From an uncultured Lachnospiraceae bacterium (GTDB lineage Bacteria > Bacillota > Clostridia > Lachnospirales > Lachnospiraceae), in assembly GCA_910588295.1 (NCBI GenBank), contig CAJUQO010000021.1, forward strand, positions 1 to 50,921: a stretch of 50,921 nucleotides of DNA. The letters run 5' to 3'. The translations under genes were made by a program, and so were the position numbers. This document shows, piece by piece, positions 33,007-42,177 of the stretch (within the stretch, counting starts at the first letter, position 1; each line of letters begins with the position of its first letter). Below the pieces are notes generated by a model. That model had not been told where the DNA came from. It ran no database searches and saw only the letters and a program-made list of their open reading frames with translations.

Positions 33007-34470
33007 ATGAAATTGAGTATGTGGATGATTGCCAACAGACTTTCCTCACTGGATATGGATCTGGACATCCGGGACGACGCCCCCGCTGTCCTGAACAGTG
33101 CACGGCAGGCTTACGCCACCAACTGCGTCCATGTATATAGGGAAGGAAACAGTGTTATATGCAGCGGTGAAGGCAGCACCATCCGTATCCACAATATGGA
33201 TGTGGTACAGGGTTTTGAGATCATTCAAAGTGTGTTTGATTATTTCCAGGACTGGTCGGACGATATGGTACGTCTGGTGCGCGAACGGAATTACCAGGGC
33301 GCCATTGATCTGGCCTGTCAGGTATTCCACAACCCGATTCTCCTGCAGGACGGCAACAGCCGCGTACTGGGCATTTCCCAAAAACTGTACCCTGCAGATT
33401 CCCTGGACGCCGAATGGGCCTATCTGTGCAAATATGGCTATAGCTCCTTAAACGCCATCCAGCAAATGCGGTACGATTATCCCAATATAGAATTCTGGCA
33501 TCATGGCACACAGACCTTTCGGTTTTCCGATGACTTTTTAAGCTACAGCGGTGTTTCCTACTGCCTGTACTGCAACGATGTGATCTGCGGCAGGATCACC
33601 CTCCTGGAAAAAGACCGCCCGCTGAACACAGGAGACTGCCAGCTCCTTGAACAGCTGGCCGCTATATTGGAACCCAGACTGGGGCAGATCTATTATGAGA
33701 GTGTACTAAATAATACCAACGTCTTTCATAATATACTATTCGGCGACCCCTACGATAAAAAGCTTCTGGATACTCAGCTTGCTTACTTGCAGTGGCAGTC
33801 GGAGGATACCTACTACCTGACCGCCGTCGAGGTACAGGATATCTCCGGCCGGAAAACCCGGGATGAAAATGTGGATCTTCTCATGCAGGTCATCCTTCGC
33901 CAGACAACAAACTATGTAGTAATGAAAAAAAGAGCCTGTATCCTGCTCCTCGCCAACAGGAACCTGTCCAAAGATGCGCAAATGCTCACTTTCCTAAAAA
34001 AACTGCAAGCCCGCAATCCTATAAAAATAGGTTTCAGCCTGCCCTGCAGGGGCCTGGAAAATGCCGGCCACATGTATGAGCAGGCAGGCTATGCCATCGC
34101 CTCCGGCAAAGACGCCATGCCCCAGGAGATCTGCCACCATTTTTTTGACTACGCCGTTAATTTCATCATTGAATCCGGCAACCTGTCCCACTCTGTACGG
34201 GCCTGCATGCCCACGGTGGTCAAGCTCTGGGAAATGCAGCAGGTCAACGGCGACGAACTGTTCCACACGCTGAAAGTATTCCTGGACAACGAACGTTCCG
34301 TGTCCCGCACCTCCGAGGCGCTGTTCACTCACCGCAACACCGTGCTGTACCGCATCCGGAAGATCCGGGAAATCCTGAACCGGGATCTGGACGACGCCTA
34401 CATACGGGAATACTGCCGCCTGTCCATCCGCATCCTGGAACTGTACAGGCATAAAAGCAATCGTCTCTGA
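33007..34470 (+). CDS. PucR/CdaR-type transcriptional regulator
   Basis: This 487-residue protein has an N-terminal sensing part, including a GAF-like stretch (about 100-215), a GGDEF-like degenerate middle and a C-terminal PucR helix-turn-helix. The last contains LDNERSVSRTSEALFTHRNT followed by VLYRIRKIREIL. Such regulators usually activate nearby catabolic genes in response to a substrate. AAGGA lies about seven bases before the ATG at 33007. It is divergent from the MFS/methyltransferase operon and probably controls it. Confidence 0.85.
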   Translation: MKLSMWMIANRLSSLDMDLDIRDDAPAVLNSARQAYATNCVHVYREGNSVICSGEGSTIRIHNMDVVQGFEIIQSVFDYFQDWSDDMVRLVRERNYQGAIDLACQVFHNPILLQDGNSRVLGISQKLYPADSLDAEWAYLCKYGYSSLNAIQQMRYDYPNIEFWHHGTQTFRFSDDFLSYSGVSYCLYCNDVICGRITLLEKDRPLNTGDCQLLEQLAAILEPRLGQIYYESVLNNTNVFHNILFGDPYDKKLLDTQLAYLQWQSEDTYYLTAVEVQDISGRKTRDENVDLLMQVILRQTTNYVVMKKRACILLLANRNLSKDAQMLTFLKKLQARNPIKIGFSLPCRGLENAGHMYEQAGYAIASGKDAMPQEICHHFFDYAVNFIIESGNLSHSVRACMPTVVKLWEMQQVNGDELFHTLKVFLDNERSVSRTSEALFTHRNTVLYRIRKIREILNRDLDDAYIREYCRLSIRILELYRHKSNRL

Positions 34471-34515
34471 ACCGCCTGCAGACCGGTTCTTCTATATAAA
34501 TAAAACAGCAAAAAC

Positions 34516-34556
34516 AACCCGCCCGGCAGCGAAATGGATTCCCTGCCGGGCAGGTT
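34516..34556 (-). terminator. Terminator of methyltransferase 3
   Basis: On the minus strand a 13-of-14-bp stem (34516-34529 with 34543-34556, one mismatch) is followed by GTTTTTGCTGTTTTATTT. It lies between convergent genes and may also stop the PucR-type transcript. Confidence 0.75.
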
Positions 34557-34625
34557 ATGATTATCGCTCCCAGCCCTTCGTCCGTTTCCTACAGCCGCAT
34601 ACCCACACACAGGCGCGGCCGCCTG

Positions 34626-35618
34626 TTACTGCCCAAACACCACTTTACTGTATGTATCAATAGCTTCCGTGGTAGCCTCATAGACCCCCGGGAAGGTGCT
34701 CATAGCCAGCCCCTGGGATGCCCCCGGTATAAAATACAGCTTACCGCAGGCATCGCAGGCTTTCTTTACTTCCTGCTCCACTACCTCCGGCGTCCACCCT
34801 TCATAATCAATCTTAGCGCTGTCAATGCCGCCCATGAAAGAGATCTGCCCGCCGTATTTTTTGATCAGCTCCGGTATATTGTTGGTAGTCATGACACCCT
34901 GCCAGATATCAATTCCCATCTCGATCATATACGGCACCAAGGTAGCCGCATAGGAGTCGCTGTGATGGACGATCAGCTCCACGCCATTCTCCTTGTAACA
35001 GCCATAGATATCCTTGTAAGCCGGGAGCAGGAACTCCTCAAACATATCCGGAGACATAAACGTAGAAGTCTGGCTGCCCCAGTCGTCATGATGGAACAGG
35101 CCGTCCGGTTTCAGATATTTGCAGATCTCCTCCGCCTGGGATACCTCCCACTCGGTCAGATATTTGATCAGATCCAGCATGTGCTCCGGCTCTTCGTAGA
35201 GATTGATCAGCGTATTCTGGATCTCGCCCAGATGGTGGCACTGTTCGAAGATCCCCGGCGCCACGAAAGGAGTCAGAAAATATTCGTCCCTGTCCACTGC
35301 CTCCGCCGCTTTGATAAAAGGCTCCCAGGCCGCCTCGGGAAATTTGGTGGGCGGCGCCTGCACATAATCCCGCCAATGGGTGATATCCTTGATCACAATC
35401 TTATCCGGCGTGTGCACCGGAAAGCCCCCCGGCGTGCCCTCGGGCCAGTTGTTCGTCACGCCCCAGGCATTGACAACCGGGCCTTTTCCGTACTCCGGCA
35501 TGGGGCTCTGCATCATGATGGGCGTAAACGCCATCTGAAACGCCTCATACTGATTGACAAAACGATCCGGCTGTCCGCCGTGGATCGTTTCCAGCAGATT
35601 CTGTTTTTTTGTCAGCAT
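34626..35618 (-). CDS. HemE-fold methyltransferase-like protein 3, zinc ligands altered
   Basis: This 330-residue paralog has the fold landmarks FHHDDWGSQTSTFMSPDMFEEF and GIDIWQGVMTTNNIPEL. The usual His-x-Cys is replaced by VHHSDSY, and the C-terminal cysteine region reads FIPGASQGL. It therefore lacks the visible cysteine ligands of paralogs 1 and 2. It may bind metal differently or do other chemistry. GGAGGG lies six bases before the ATG at 35618. Three TTATC-type motifs lie upstream, linking it to the DeoR-type control region at 42.2 kb. Confidence 0.78.
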   Translation of the reverse strand: MLTKKQNLLETIHGGQPDRFVNQYEAFQMAFTPIMMQSPMPEYGKGPVVNAWGVTNNWPEGTPGGFPVHTPDKIVIKDITHWRDYVQAPPTKFPEAAWEPFIKAAEAVDRDEYFLTPFVAPGIFEQCHHLGEIQNTLINLYEEPEHMLDLIKYLTEWEVSQAEEICKYLKPDGLFHHDDWGSQTSTFMSPDMFEEFLLPAYKDIYGCYKENGVELIVHHSDSYAATLVPYMIEMGIDIWQGVMTTNNIPELIKKYGGQISFMGGIDSAKIDYEGWTPEVVEQEVKKACDACGKLYFIPGASQGLAMSTFPGVYEATTEAIDTYSKVVFGQ

Positions 35619-35659
35619 AATTATCCCTCCGTTAAGTCTGTCATACATTTACAGATACC

Positions 35660-35687
35660 TTATCTTATCATGATTCTTCTTTATCAA
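35660..35687 (-). promoter_or_regulatory. TTATCAT-type sites upstream of methyltransferase 3
   Basis: The top strand has TTATC (35660-35664), TTATCAT (35665-35671) and TTATCAA (35681-35687), all within 70 bases of the gene start. The same heptamer is clustered between the sugar transporter and DeoR genes. The 152-base gap has no gene. Confidence 0.4.
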
Positions 35688-35770
35688 AAATGTATAGGGC
35701 ACACAAAAGAACGGAGGGTATTTTTGTGATTTTTATGCAAGGACGCAATATGTATCATTTCCGCGATGTT

Positions 35771-36910
35771 TCACCGGCCGCCGATCGGATATCTGCCATA
35801 TTGGCGGGCGCTCTCGTACAGCTTAAAGAAATTTTCATTAGGCACGTCACCCACAATATGGTTAGACGGAGCAAAGATATAGCCTCCGCCGGGAGCAAAA
35901 GCGGCTATACGCGTCCTGGCTTCTGCCTCTACCTCCTCCAACGTGCCCGGCACCGCATGCTGGATATCAATACCGCCATGAAAGACCACCTGGTCGCCGA
36001 ACTCCTTTTTCAGTTCAAAGGAATCCATATTCCTGGCAAGGGGCTGCAGCCCGTTCAGAATATCGATCCCGCAGTCGATCAGCTCCGGTATCAGCTGGCG
36101 GACCGATCCGCAGGAATGAAACCATATCTTAATGTTGGGATGCTGCCTTTTTATCGCTTTGAATAATTCGATATGTCCTTTTTTGAAAAAACGCCGAAAC
36201 AGCTCCGGGGATATCAACAGCCCGCTCTGGGATGCAAAATCCTCCGTAAACTCCACCCACTCACAATAATCTCCGATATCTTTGAGGTAGTTCAGATGCA
36301 TCTCGATATTGAGCTCTGTCATCTTATCCACTAGCGCGTCCACATAATCCTCATCCTCATACAGCGCCATCAGGAAATTCTCTGTTCCGCACAGATACTG
36401 GCAATTCTCAAATACAACGCCGGAGATCGCCGAGGTGGCTGTAATGGCGTAATCCGTATTCTCATACCAGTCTTTTGTTATGGCGCCGAGGCCCCTGATC
36501 CTTCCGGCATCCGCTGTGTCCGGCCATCTGTGTTTTTTCAAGGTGTCCATCTCCATATCCGCAAGGGGGTTGACGGTGATCGCCTTAAAACCCTGGTACA
36601 ATTTTCTGCCGATCCCCCACTCGTCATACTCATTGCCGTCCTCATCGTAATAGACCGCAAAATTCTCCGGCTCCCGGATATTGATGTGGCGGAAATCGCT
36701 TCCTACCAGATCAGAGATCCGGTAATCCACATATTCTGTCGTCTTTCCCGGCCGCAGCCGGTCCTCTTCCCGGATGTCCAGCCCCTTCTCCCCGGCAATC
36801 TCCTTATATTTTTCTGTGTGGATCCTGGACGCGGATCCCCACAGATCCACGGGAACCCGATCCGGCTGCTGATGGCTGAGCGCCATCCTGACTCTCTCTC
36901 TTGATGTCAT
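35771..36910 (-). CDS. HemE-fold methyltransferase 4, MtvB-like
   Basis: This 379-residue protein starts TSRERVRMALSHQQPDRVPV, the standard opening of the uroporphyrinogen decarboxylase-like family. It has IWFHSCGSVRQLIPELIDCG, VFHGGIDIQHAVP and GGGYIFAPSNHIVGDVP. The His-x-Cys pair is present, but the final ligand cysteine is absent and N/H residues stand there, as in MtvB-type demethylases. These proteins transfer methyl groups from methoxylated compounds to a corrinoid protein; no corrinoid protein gene is present here. AAGGAGAG precedes the ATG. It lies 101 bases after the FGGY kinase and may belong to that operon. Confidence 0.83.
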   Translation of the reverse strand: MTSRERVRMALSHQQPDRVPVDLWGSASRIHTEKYKEIAGEKGLDIREEDRLRPGKTTEYVDYRISDLVGSDFRHINIREPENFAVYYDEDGNEYDEWGIGRKLYQGFKAITVNPLADMEMDTLKKHRWPDTADAGRIRGLGAITKDWYENTDYAITATSAISGVVFENCQYLCGTENFLMALYEDEDYVDALVDKMTELNIEMHLNYLKDIGDYCEWVEFTEDFASQSGLLISPELFRRFFKKGHIELFKAIKRQHPNIKIWFHSCGSVRQLIPELIDCGIDILNGLQPLARNMDSFELKKEFGDQVVFHGGIDIQHAVPGTLEEVEAEARTRIAAFAPGGGYIFAPSNHIVGDVPNENFFKLYESARQYGRYPIGGR

Positions 36911-37011
36911 ATATGCTCTCCTTTATTCATGTATCATGCTTTTACGGTCTCAGCAGCACACCGAAGGCGTCCCGTGGGAATGCTTCGGCCTGTACTGAAC
37001 AATTACCCCTT

Positions 37012-38565
37012 TCAATACATATTCTGAAGCTCCGCCAGTTTTTCATAGACATGGCTGCCTGCCAGCCCTTCATAGGCGCTGCAATAAATGTCATACATCT
37101 TATCGTAGATCTCCGCATGAGCACGGATCGGTTCATAATGTTCCTTCACATGAACCATTTTCCTCACGCCTTCCGGGATATCCGCAAAGATCCCGACCGC
37201 TTTTCCCGCCATAATAGCCGCGCCCAAAACCGCGGCGTCCTCCACGGCAAGGGTATCGCAGGGAAGTTTGTACATATCCGCCTGGATCTGGTTCCAGACA
37301 TTGCTGTTGGTCGCCCCGCCGATGATCCGCACCGAATCGATCGTTATCGCGTTCTCCTGCATGTTGGTCAGGATATCCTTCTGTTCCAGGGCGATCCCCT
37401 CCATACAGGCCCGCGCAATACACGGCCTGTCATGGGCCAGCGTAAGCCCCAGGATGGCTCCGCGGGCATTGGAATCCCATCGGGGAGCCCCCGAGGATGC
37501 AAAATACGGCATCAGCACAAGGCCTTTCGCACCCACCGGCACCTGTTCGATCTCCCGATTCAGGAAATCATACACACGGATCCCCTCTTCTTTGGCATGA
37601 TTTTTCTCATATTCCGCCAGTTCATCCCGAAACCACCGGAATATTGATGCCGCGCCCAGCTGATATCCCTCAAACTGATAGTGGCCTGTTATCGCATGGC
37701 AGGTCACACAGGCCGAGGACAGCGGATCGCGATAGGGATAATCCAGACAGGCAATGGCCATTCCCCCGGTTCCCAATGAGACTGACACGGTCCCCTTATC
37801 CACGATCCCGGCGCCGATACTCGCACTATTCTGATCGCCCGCACCAACACAGATCGATGTTCCCTCCGCCAGTCCGGTCAGGGCCGCAGCCTCTTTACTC
37901 AATCTGCCCACAGCCGTACCGCAGGGCGTAGGATTCGGCAGGAGTTTTTCCTCAATACCTGCGATATTTAAAAGGCGGTCATCCCATTTATATGCCTTAT
38001 GGTCAAAAAGGCCGTACAGGCAGGCATCGGGATAGTCGATAAAATAGCCCTCGGCACCCATATTCCGCAGAAAATAGTCCTGCACCTGAGCGATCTTTTT
38101 TACCTGCTCCCATGTGGAGGGCTCATTCTTTTTCATCCACAGTATCCTGGTGATGATCCAGGTCGTGTTAAACGGAAGCCCTGTCAGCTCATAGAACTCC
38201 TTTTCCCCGATATATTTCTCTAAATCCTCCAGTTCCGCCACCGTTCTGGTATCCTGCCAGGATATGGCTTTTAGGATCTTCTCCTGCCCGTCGAGGAAAA
38301 CCGCCGTCGTCCTCTGCGTGGAAAGGGCCACGGCCGCGATCTCCTCCGGCGGGACGGCGGCCTGCGTGACTGCCTCCCTGCAGCTCGCCATCGCTTCGGC
38401 GTATACATGATCCATATCCTGCTCCACCCATCCGGGACGCGGATAGGTGCACGCATATTCCCTGTAGCCTTTTCCAGCAACATTTCCTTCGAGGTCAAAA
38501 ATGATCGTCTTTGTCCCTGTCGTCCCCACATCGATACCGCACAAATATTTTTTCTCTGCCGCCAT
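37012..38565 (-). CDS. FGGY-family carbohydrate kinase, xylulokinase-like
   Basis: This 517-residue kinase has the N-terminal phosphate motif CGIDVGTTGTKTIIFDLEG, a central ICVGAGDQNSASIGAG with the catalytic aspartate, and SVSLGTGGMAI. The C-terminal adenosine motif is RIIGGATNSNVWNQIQAD. The closest type is xylulokinase, but FGGY substrate range cannot be read reliably. It should phosphorylate the sugar or polyol brought in by the adjacent ABC transporter. The start ATG shares a base with the permease stop (TGATG), and GGGAG is five bases upstream, so I start it at 38565 and not 38568. Confidence 0.9.
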   Translation of the reverse strand: MAAEKKYLCGIDVGTTGTKTIIFDLEGNVAGKGYREYACTYPRPGWVEQDMDHVYAEAMASCREAVTQAAVPPEEIAAVALSTQRTTAVFLDGQEKILKAISWQDTRTVAELEDLEKYIGEKEFYELTGLPFNTTWIITRILWMKKNEPSTWEQVKKIAQVQDYFLRNMGAEGYFIDYPDACLYGLFDHKAYKWDDRLLNIAGIEEKLLPNPTPCGTAVGRLSKEAAALTGLAEGTSICVGAGDQNSASIGAGIVDKGTVSVSLGTGGMAIACLDYPYRDPLSSACVTCHAITGHYQFEGYQLGAASIFRWFRDELAEYEKNHAKEEGIRVYDFLNREIEQVPVGAKGLVLMPYFASSGAPRWDSNARGAILGLTLAHDRPCIARACMEGIALEQKDILTNMQENAITIDSVRIIGGATNSNVWNQIQADMYKLPCDTLAVEDAAVLGAAIMAGKAVGIFADIPEGVRKMVHVKEHYEPIRAHAEIYDKMYDIYCSAYEGLAGSHVYEKLAELQNMY

Positions 38566-39551
38566 CATTTCTCCCTTTCTTCCAGCGCCTCCTTGACCAT
38601 CGTATTTAAAAATACCGCGAATACGATCAAAGAGCCTCTCACAACATACTGCCAATAATCGCTGATCCCCAAAAGTGTCATGGAGTTCATAAGGATCCCC
38701 GTAAAAATACATCCCACCAGCGTTCCCCGGATCGTTCCCGAACCGCCGGAAAGGGATGCGCCGCCGATGATGACAGACGCAATGGCATCCATCTCATAGC
38801 TCTCGCCCACATTCGGGGAACCACTGTTGAGCTGGGCGGAAACCATGATACCCGCAATGCCGGCCGCCACCGACGTGAGCATAAAGATCGTGGTCTTGAT
38901 CCTTTTCACATTCAGACCGCTCAGCTCCGCCGCGGCTGCGTTTGAACCGACGGCGTATACCGAACGGCCAAAGGGCGTCTGGGTCAGGATATAATATGTA
39001 ATAAACAGAAACACCGCAAATACGATCGCCGGAAACGGAACCGGTCCCACATAGCCGCTCCCCAGGAATTTAAACCAGGAAGGATACCCCTGGATCGGAA
39101 ATCCATTGGCCGTCAAAAGCGCCGCCCCCCTAAGCAGCTGCATCGCCGCCATGGTCACGATAAAGGAAGGAACACGGAGCCGCGTTGTAATCATTGCGAT
39201 GACCATGCCCACCAGGGCGGATAACGCCAGCGCAAGAACCATTGCCGCCAGGATCGCCGCGGCGGCGGGCATCCCCAGCGTCTGGGAAAACAGTTTATTG
39301 AAATAAGCGGTGACCACACCGGCAAAGGCTACCGTTGACCCGACGGACAGGTCGATCTCCCCCGATATGATGACCAGCGTCATCATACAGGCGATGATCC
39401 CCTTAAAGGAAATGCTGCGCAAAATATTAAACAGATTGCTGACGCTGAGAAAATTCTTTGCAATGATGCCGAATAAAACAATCATAACGAGCAGTATGAT
39501 CTCCAGCAGCCACTCAGAAATCTTTACATTTTGTTTCTTTTTCTGACTCAT
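38565..39551 (-). CDS. CUT2/RbsC-type sugar ABC transporter permease
   Basis: This 328-residue membrane protein has about eight to ten hydrophobic segments. RbsC landmarks are ISGEIDLSVGSTVAFAGVV, GRSVYAVGSNAAAAELSGLN and ASVIIGGASLSGGSGTIRGT. It forms the membrane channel with the ATPase encoded upstream and the lipoprotein receptor. GGAGGAATC precedes the ATG. Its start overlaps the ATPase stop by four bases (ATGA), a standard coupled junction. Confidence 0.92.
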   Translation of the reverse strand: MSQKKKQNVKISEWLLEIILLVMIVLFGIIAKNFLSVSNLFNILRSISFKGIIACMMTLVIISGEIDLSVGSTVAFAGVVTAYFNKLFSQTLGMPAAAAILAAMVLALALSALVGMVIAMITTRLRVPSFIVTMAAMQLLRGAALLTANGFPIQGYPSWFKFLGSGYVGPVPFPAIVFAVFLFITYYILTQTPFGRSVYAVGSNAAAAELSGLNVKRIKTTIFMLTSVAAGIAGIMVSAQLNSGSPNVGESYEMDAIASVIIGGASLSGGSGTIRGTLVGCIFTGILMNSMTLLGISDYWQYVVRGSLIVFAVFLNTMVKEALEEREK

Positions 39552-41038
39552 GATTCCTCCCCCTGCATGCACATAGAATAAATGGATTCGATATCCAGCT
39601 CTGAAGCCGCGCGTTCCCCCCGGATCCTGCCGTTTCTCATGATAACGATACGGTCACAGACTTCCAGAAGCTCTTCCAGCTCGCTGGACACCATAATGAT
39701 CGAAACCCCCTCAGACGCGATCCGCCACATGACCTGGAAGATCTGCTGCTTCGCGTTTACATCAATGCCGCGGGACGGTTCATCCATAAATAATATCCTG
39801 GGCTTCGTATTCAGCCAATTCCCGACAACGACCTTCTGCTGGTTTCCGCCGCTCAAAGAGGATACCGGCGCCCTATGGTCAGACACCTTGATCTGCAGCT
39901 CGTCGATCTGGCGCATGATGAACTCATTCTCCAGCCGGGGGCTGATCCTGTTGCCGGGGCTGATCTCTCGGAGATTGGCGAGTACCAGATTATCCCCGAT
40001 GCTGAGGATCTGACAGAGCCCTTCGTCCTTTCGATTCTCCGAAGCAAACCCGCAGTGGAGCGCCCGCATCTTTTCCGGATTCCATTTACTGATCTTTTTT
40101 CCCTCTATGTAGAGTTCGCCCCTATCCACACGATCCAATCCGTAAAGAGCCCGCAGAAGCTCCGTCCTTCCGGAGCCAAGCACACCCGCAATCCCCAGTA
40201 TCTCCCCTTTTTTCAGGGATATACTCACATCGTTGATCTTTTGGTTTGAGAAATTCCTGGCCTCCAATACCACTTCATCCTGTACATAGGAATCGGCTTT
40301 GGTGCTTTGAACCGTATTTCCAAACATCATCTGGATCAGCCCCGGCGGATCCAGATTTTTCGTCTCCTCTTTACCTATAAAAATACCGTCCCGTATGACT
40401 GTGACCGTATCCGCTATGGTAAAGACCTCCTCCAGACGATGGGTAATAAATAGTATGATAATATCTTTTTTCCTCAGATCATTCATGACCCGAAACAGAT
40501 TTTCACATTCCCTGTCAGACAGAGCTGAGGTAGGTTCGTCTAGTATCAGCACCTTTGGCTCGGCCAGCATCGCCTTGGCGATCTCGATCAGCTGCTGCTG
40601 CCCTACGGTAAGATCCCGCACATACGCATGGGGATCCAGATTGATGCACAGATAGTCCAGAACCTTCTGGGATTCGTCATATACCCTGTCCCAATCGATC
40701 CGTCCAAACCTTTTTAGAGGCATCTTCCCCATGGTCAGGTTTTCCGCCACTGTAAGATCTTTAACGACGCTGAGCTCCTGATATACTGTCACGATCCCAT
40801 GTTTGATCGCTTCTTCCGTAGAGTTCAGGGAAAGATGCACCCCATTCAGAAGCACCTCCCCTTCAGTCGCATGATATACGCCCGAAAATATTTTCATTAA
40901 GGTACTTTTTCCAGAACCATTTTTCCCTAAAACTGCGTGTACCCTGCCTGCCTCGAAGGATACCGAGACGTCCCGAAGCGCCACAGTTCCCGGGAAAATC
41001 TTAGATATCTTTTTCCCCTCCAGGATATGTTTTTCCAT
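39548..41038 (-). CDS. CUT2/RbsA-type sugar ABC transporter ATPase
   Basis: This 496-residue protein has two fused ATPase domains. The first has GKNGSGKSTLM, LTVGQQQLIEI and VLILDEPTSALSD. The second has GVLGSGRTELL, a Walker A lacking the lysine, LSGGNQQKVVVGNWL and ILFMDEPSRGIDV. This asymmetry is normal for RbsA/MglA. The ATG at 41038 follows a weak AAGGGA; a GTG at 41050 sits directly after AGGAG and is less likely. It lies 44 bases after the receptor gene. Confidence 0.92.
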   Translation of the reverse strand: MEKHILEGKKISKIFPGTVALRDVSVSFEAGRVHAVLGKNGSGKSTLMKIFSGVYHATEGEVLLNGVHLSLNSTEEAIKHGIVTVYQELSVVKDLTVAENLTMGKMPLKRFGRIDWDRVYDESQKVLDYLCINLDPHAYVRDLTVGQQQLIEIAKAMLAEPKVLILDEPTSALSDRECENLFRVMNDLRKKDIIILFITHRLEEVFTIADTVTVIRDGIFIGKEETKNLDPPGLIQMMFGNTVQSTKADSYVQDEVVLEARNFSNQKINDVSISLKKGEILGIAGVLGSGRTELLRALYGLDRVDRGELYIEGKKISKWNPEKMRALHCGFASENRKDEGLCQILSIGDNLVLANLREISPGNRISPRLENEFIMRQIDELQIKVSDHRAPVSSLSGGNQQKVVVGNWLNTKPRILFMDEPSRGIDVNAKQQIFQVMWRIASEGVSIIMVSSELEELLEVCDRIVIMRNGRIRGERAASELDIESIYSMCMQGEES

Positions 41039-41082
41039 CTTTCCCTTCACACTCCTATCATCTTATTGCCGGATCTGCAGGA

Positions 41083-42177
41083 TTACTTCGCGTGCTCGTT
41101 CCAGTCGCTCAGCCACTGATCCACTTTGTCCAGATCCGATTTATTCAGAGCAATACATTCCGCATGGAAATCTTTCTCCGCCGGCTCAACGCCGTTTACC
41201 ACATACTCATAAACGGTCTTGACCGCATATGTGCCCAGCGTATAGGGATCCTGCGCCGTTGTTCCCTGCAGGATATTCGCGTCTGCTTTCAGCATATCCA
41301 CGAGCTGTTCGCTGCAGTCCACACCAAATACAACCGTACTGTTGGGATTTCCAGCTGCCTCAATGGCATTTACACATCCCACAACGCTGTTCTCAGAGGC
41401 GCAGAAGAATACGTCGATATCCGGATTCTTTGTCAGGATATCTGTGGCAACGGTATACGCTTTATCCGCCACCTCGCCCTCCTGACGGGCCACCAGATTG
41501 ATATCATAGTCAGACAGCTGATCCAGGAAACCGGTGATCCGGTCGTTAGATCCGGTATAATCCTGTCCGTCATAGGAAATGATCCCCACATTGATCGTTT
41601 CATCCGTACTGAAATGCTCGGCGAAGTATTCTTTGGCATATTCCCCGGTGGATTTCCCGAGATCATAGCAGTCGTTCACGCCCGAGGCAAATACGGCATC
41701 GGAATTTAGTGTGATCGCACAGGCGAACACTGCCGCGCCGGCCTCCTTGGCCGTTTCCGCGATCGCCGCGGAGGAATCCGGGTTGACGCACTCGATGATG
41801 ATACCCTGGGCGCCGGCCTCCAGCATATTGTTGATCTGCTCGGTCTCTGTCTCGGCAGAATGCTGGGAATTGGATGTAATGATATCAATCCCCAATTCTG
41901 CGGCCGCATCCTTGTATCCATTGATCATTACCTGTGTAAACTGGTCTTCCTGCAGTCCGGTGGCTCCGATCACCACTTTGACGTCCTCTGACGTTTTCTC
42001 TTCTGCATCGGATACCGCACCGGTTGATCCCTCCGCTTCCTGCGGCGCACTCGAGGCTTCCTTCGGAGCGGACGATGCACCGGATGCCTGAGCGGAATCC
42101 GCCGATGAATTTCCGCAGCCGATCAATGACAGCAGGCAGGCCCCCGACAGGATCAAAGACATCATCTTTCTCTTCAT
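41083..42177 (-). CDS. Sugar ABC transporter substrate-binding lipoprotein
   Basis: This 364-residue protein has a lipoprotein signal with lipobox LIGC at about residues 18-21, then a serine/alanine/glutamate-rich linker (22-65) and a RbsB-like type I periplasmic-binding fold. Landmarks are VVIGATGLQEDQFTQVMING, NMLEAGAQGIIIECVNPDSS and VFFCASENSVVGCVNAIEAAG. It should be anchored outside the membrane and present a sugar or related ligand to the permease. GGGAG stands seven bases before the ATG. It is the first gene of the transporter operon and is divergent from a DeoR-type regulator. Confidence 0.92.
   Translation of the reverse strand: MKRKMMSLILSGACLLSLIGCGNSSADSAQASGASSAPKEASSAPQEAEGSTGAVSDAEEKTSEDVKVVIGATGLQEDQFTQVMINGYKDAAAELGIDIITSNSQHSAETETEQINNMLEAGAQGIIIECVNPDSSAAIAETAKEAGAAVFACAITLNSDAVFASGVNDCYDLGKSTGEYAKEYFAEHFSTDETINVGIISYDGQDYTGSNDRITGFLDQLSDYDINLVARQEGEVADKAYTVATDILTKNPDIDVFFCASENSVVGCVNAIEAAGNPNSTVVFGVDCSEQLVDMLKADANILQGTTAQDPYTLGTYAVKTVYEYVVNGVEPAEKDFHAECIALNKSDLDKVDQWLSDWNEHAK

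Noticed and set aside
28079..36910. Uroporphyrinogen decarboxylase (heme synthesis) as function of the four paralogs
   Set aside because: Three of four have His-x-Cys motifs of the methyltransferase branch, four copies cluster with transporters, and no other heme genes are present.
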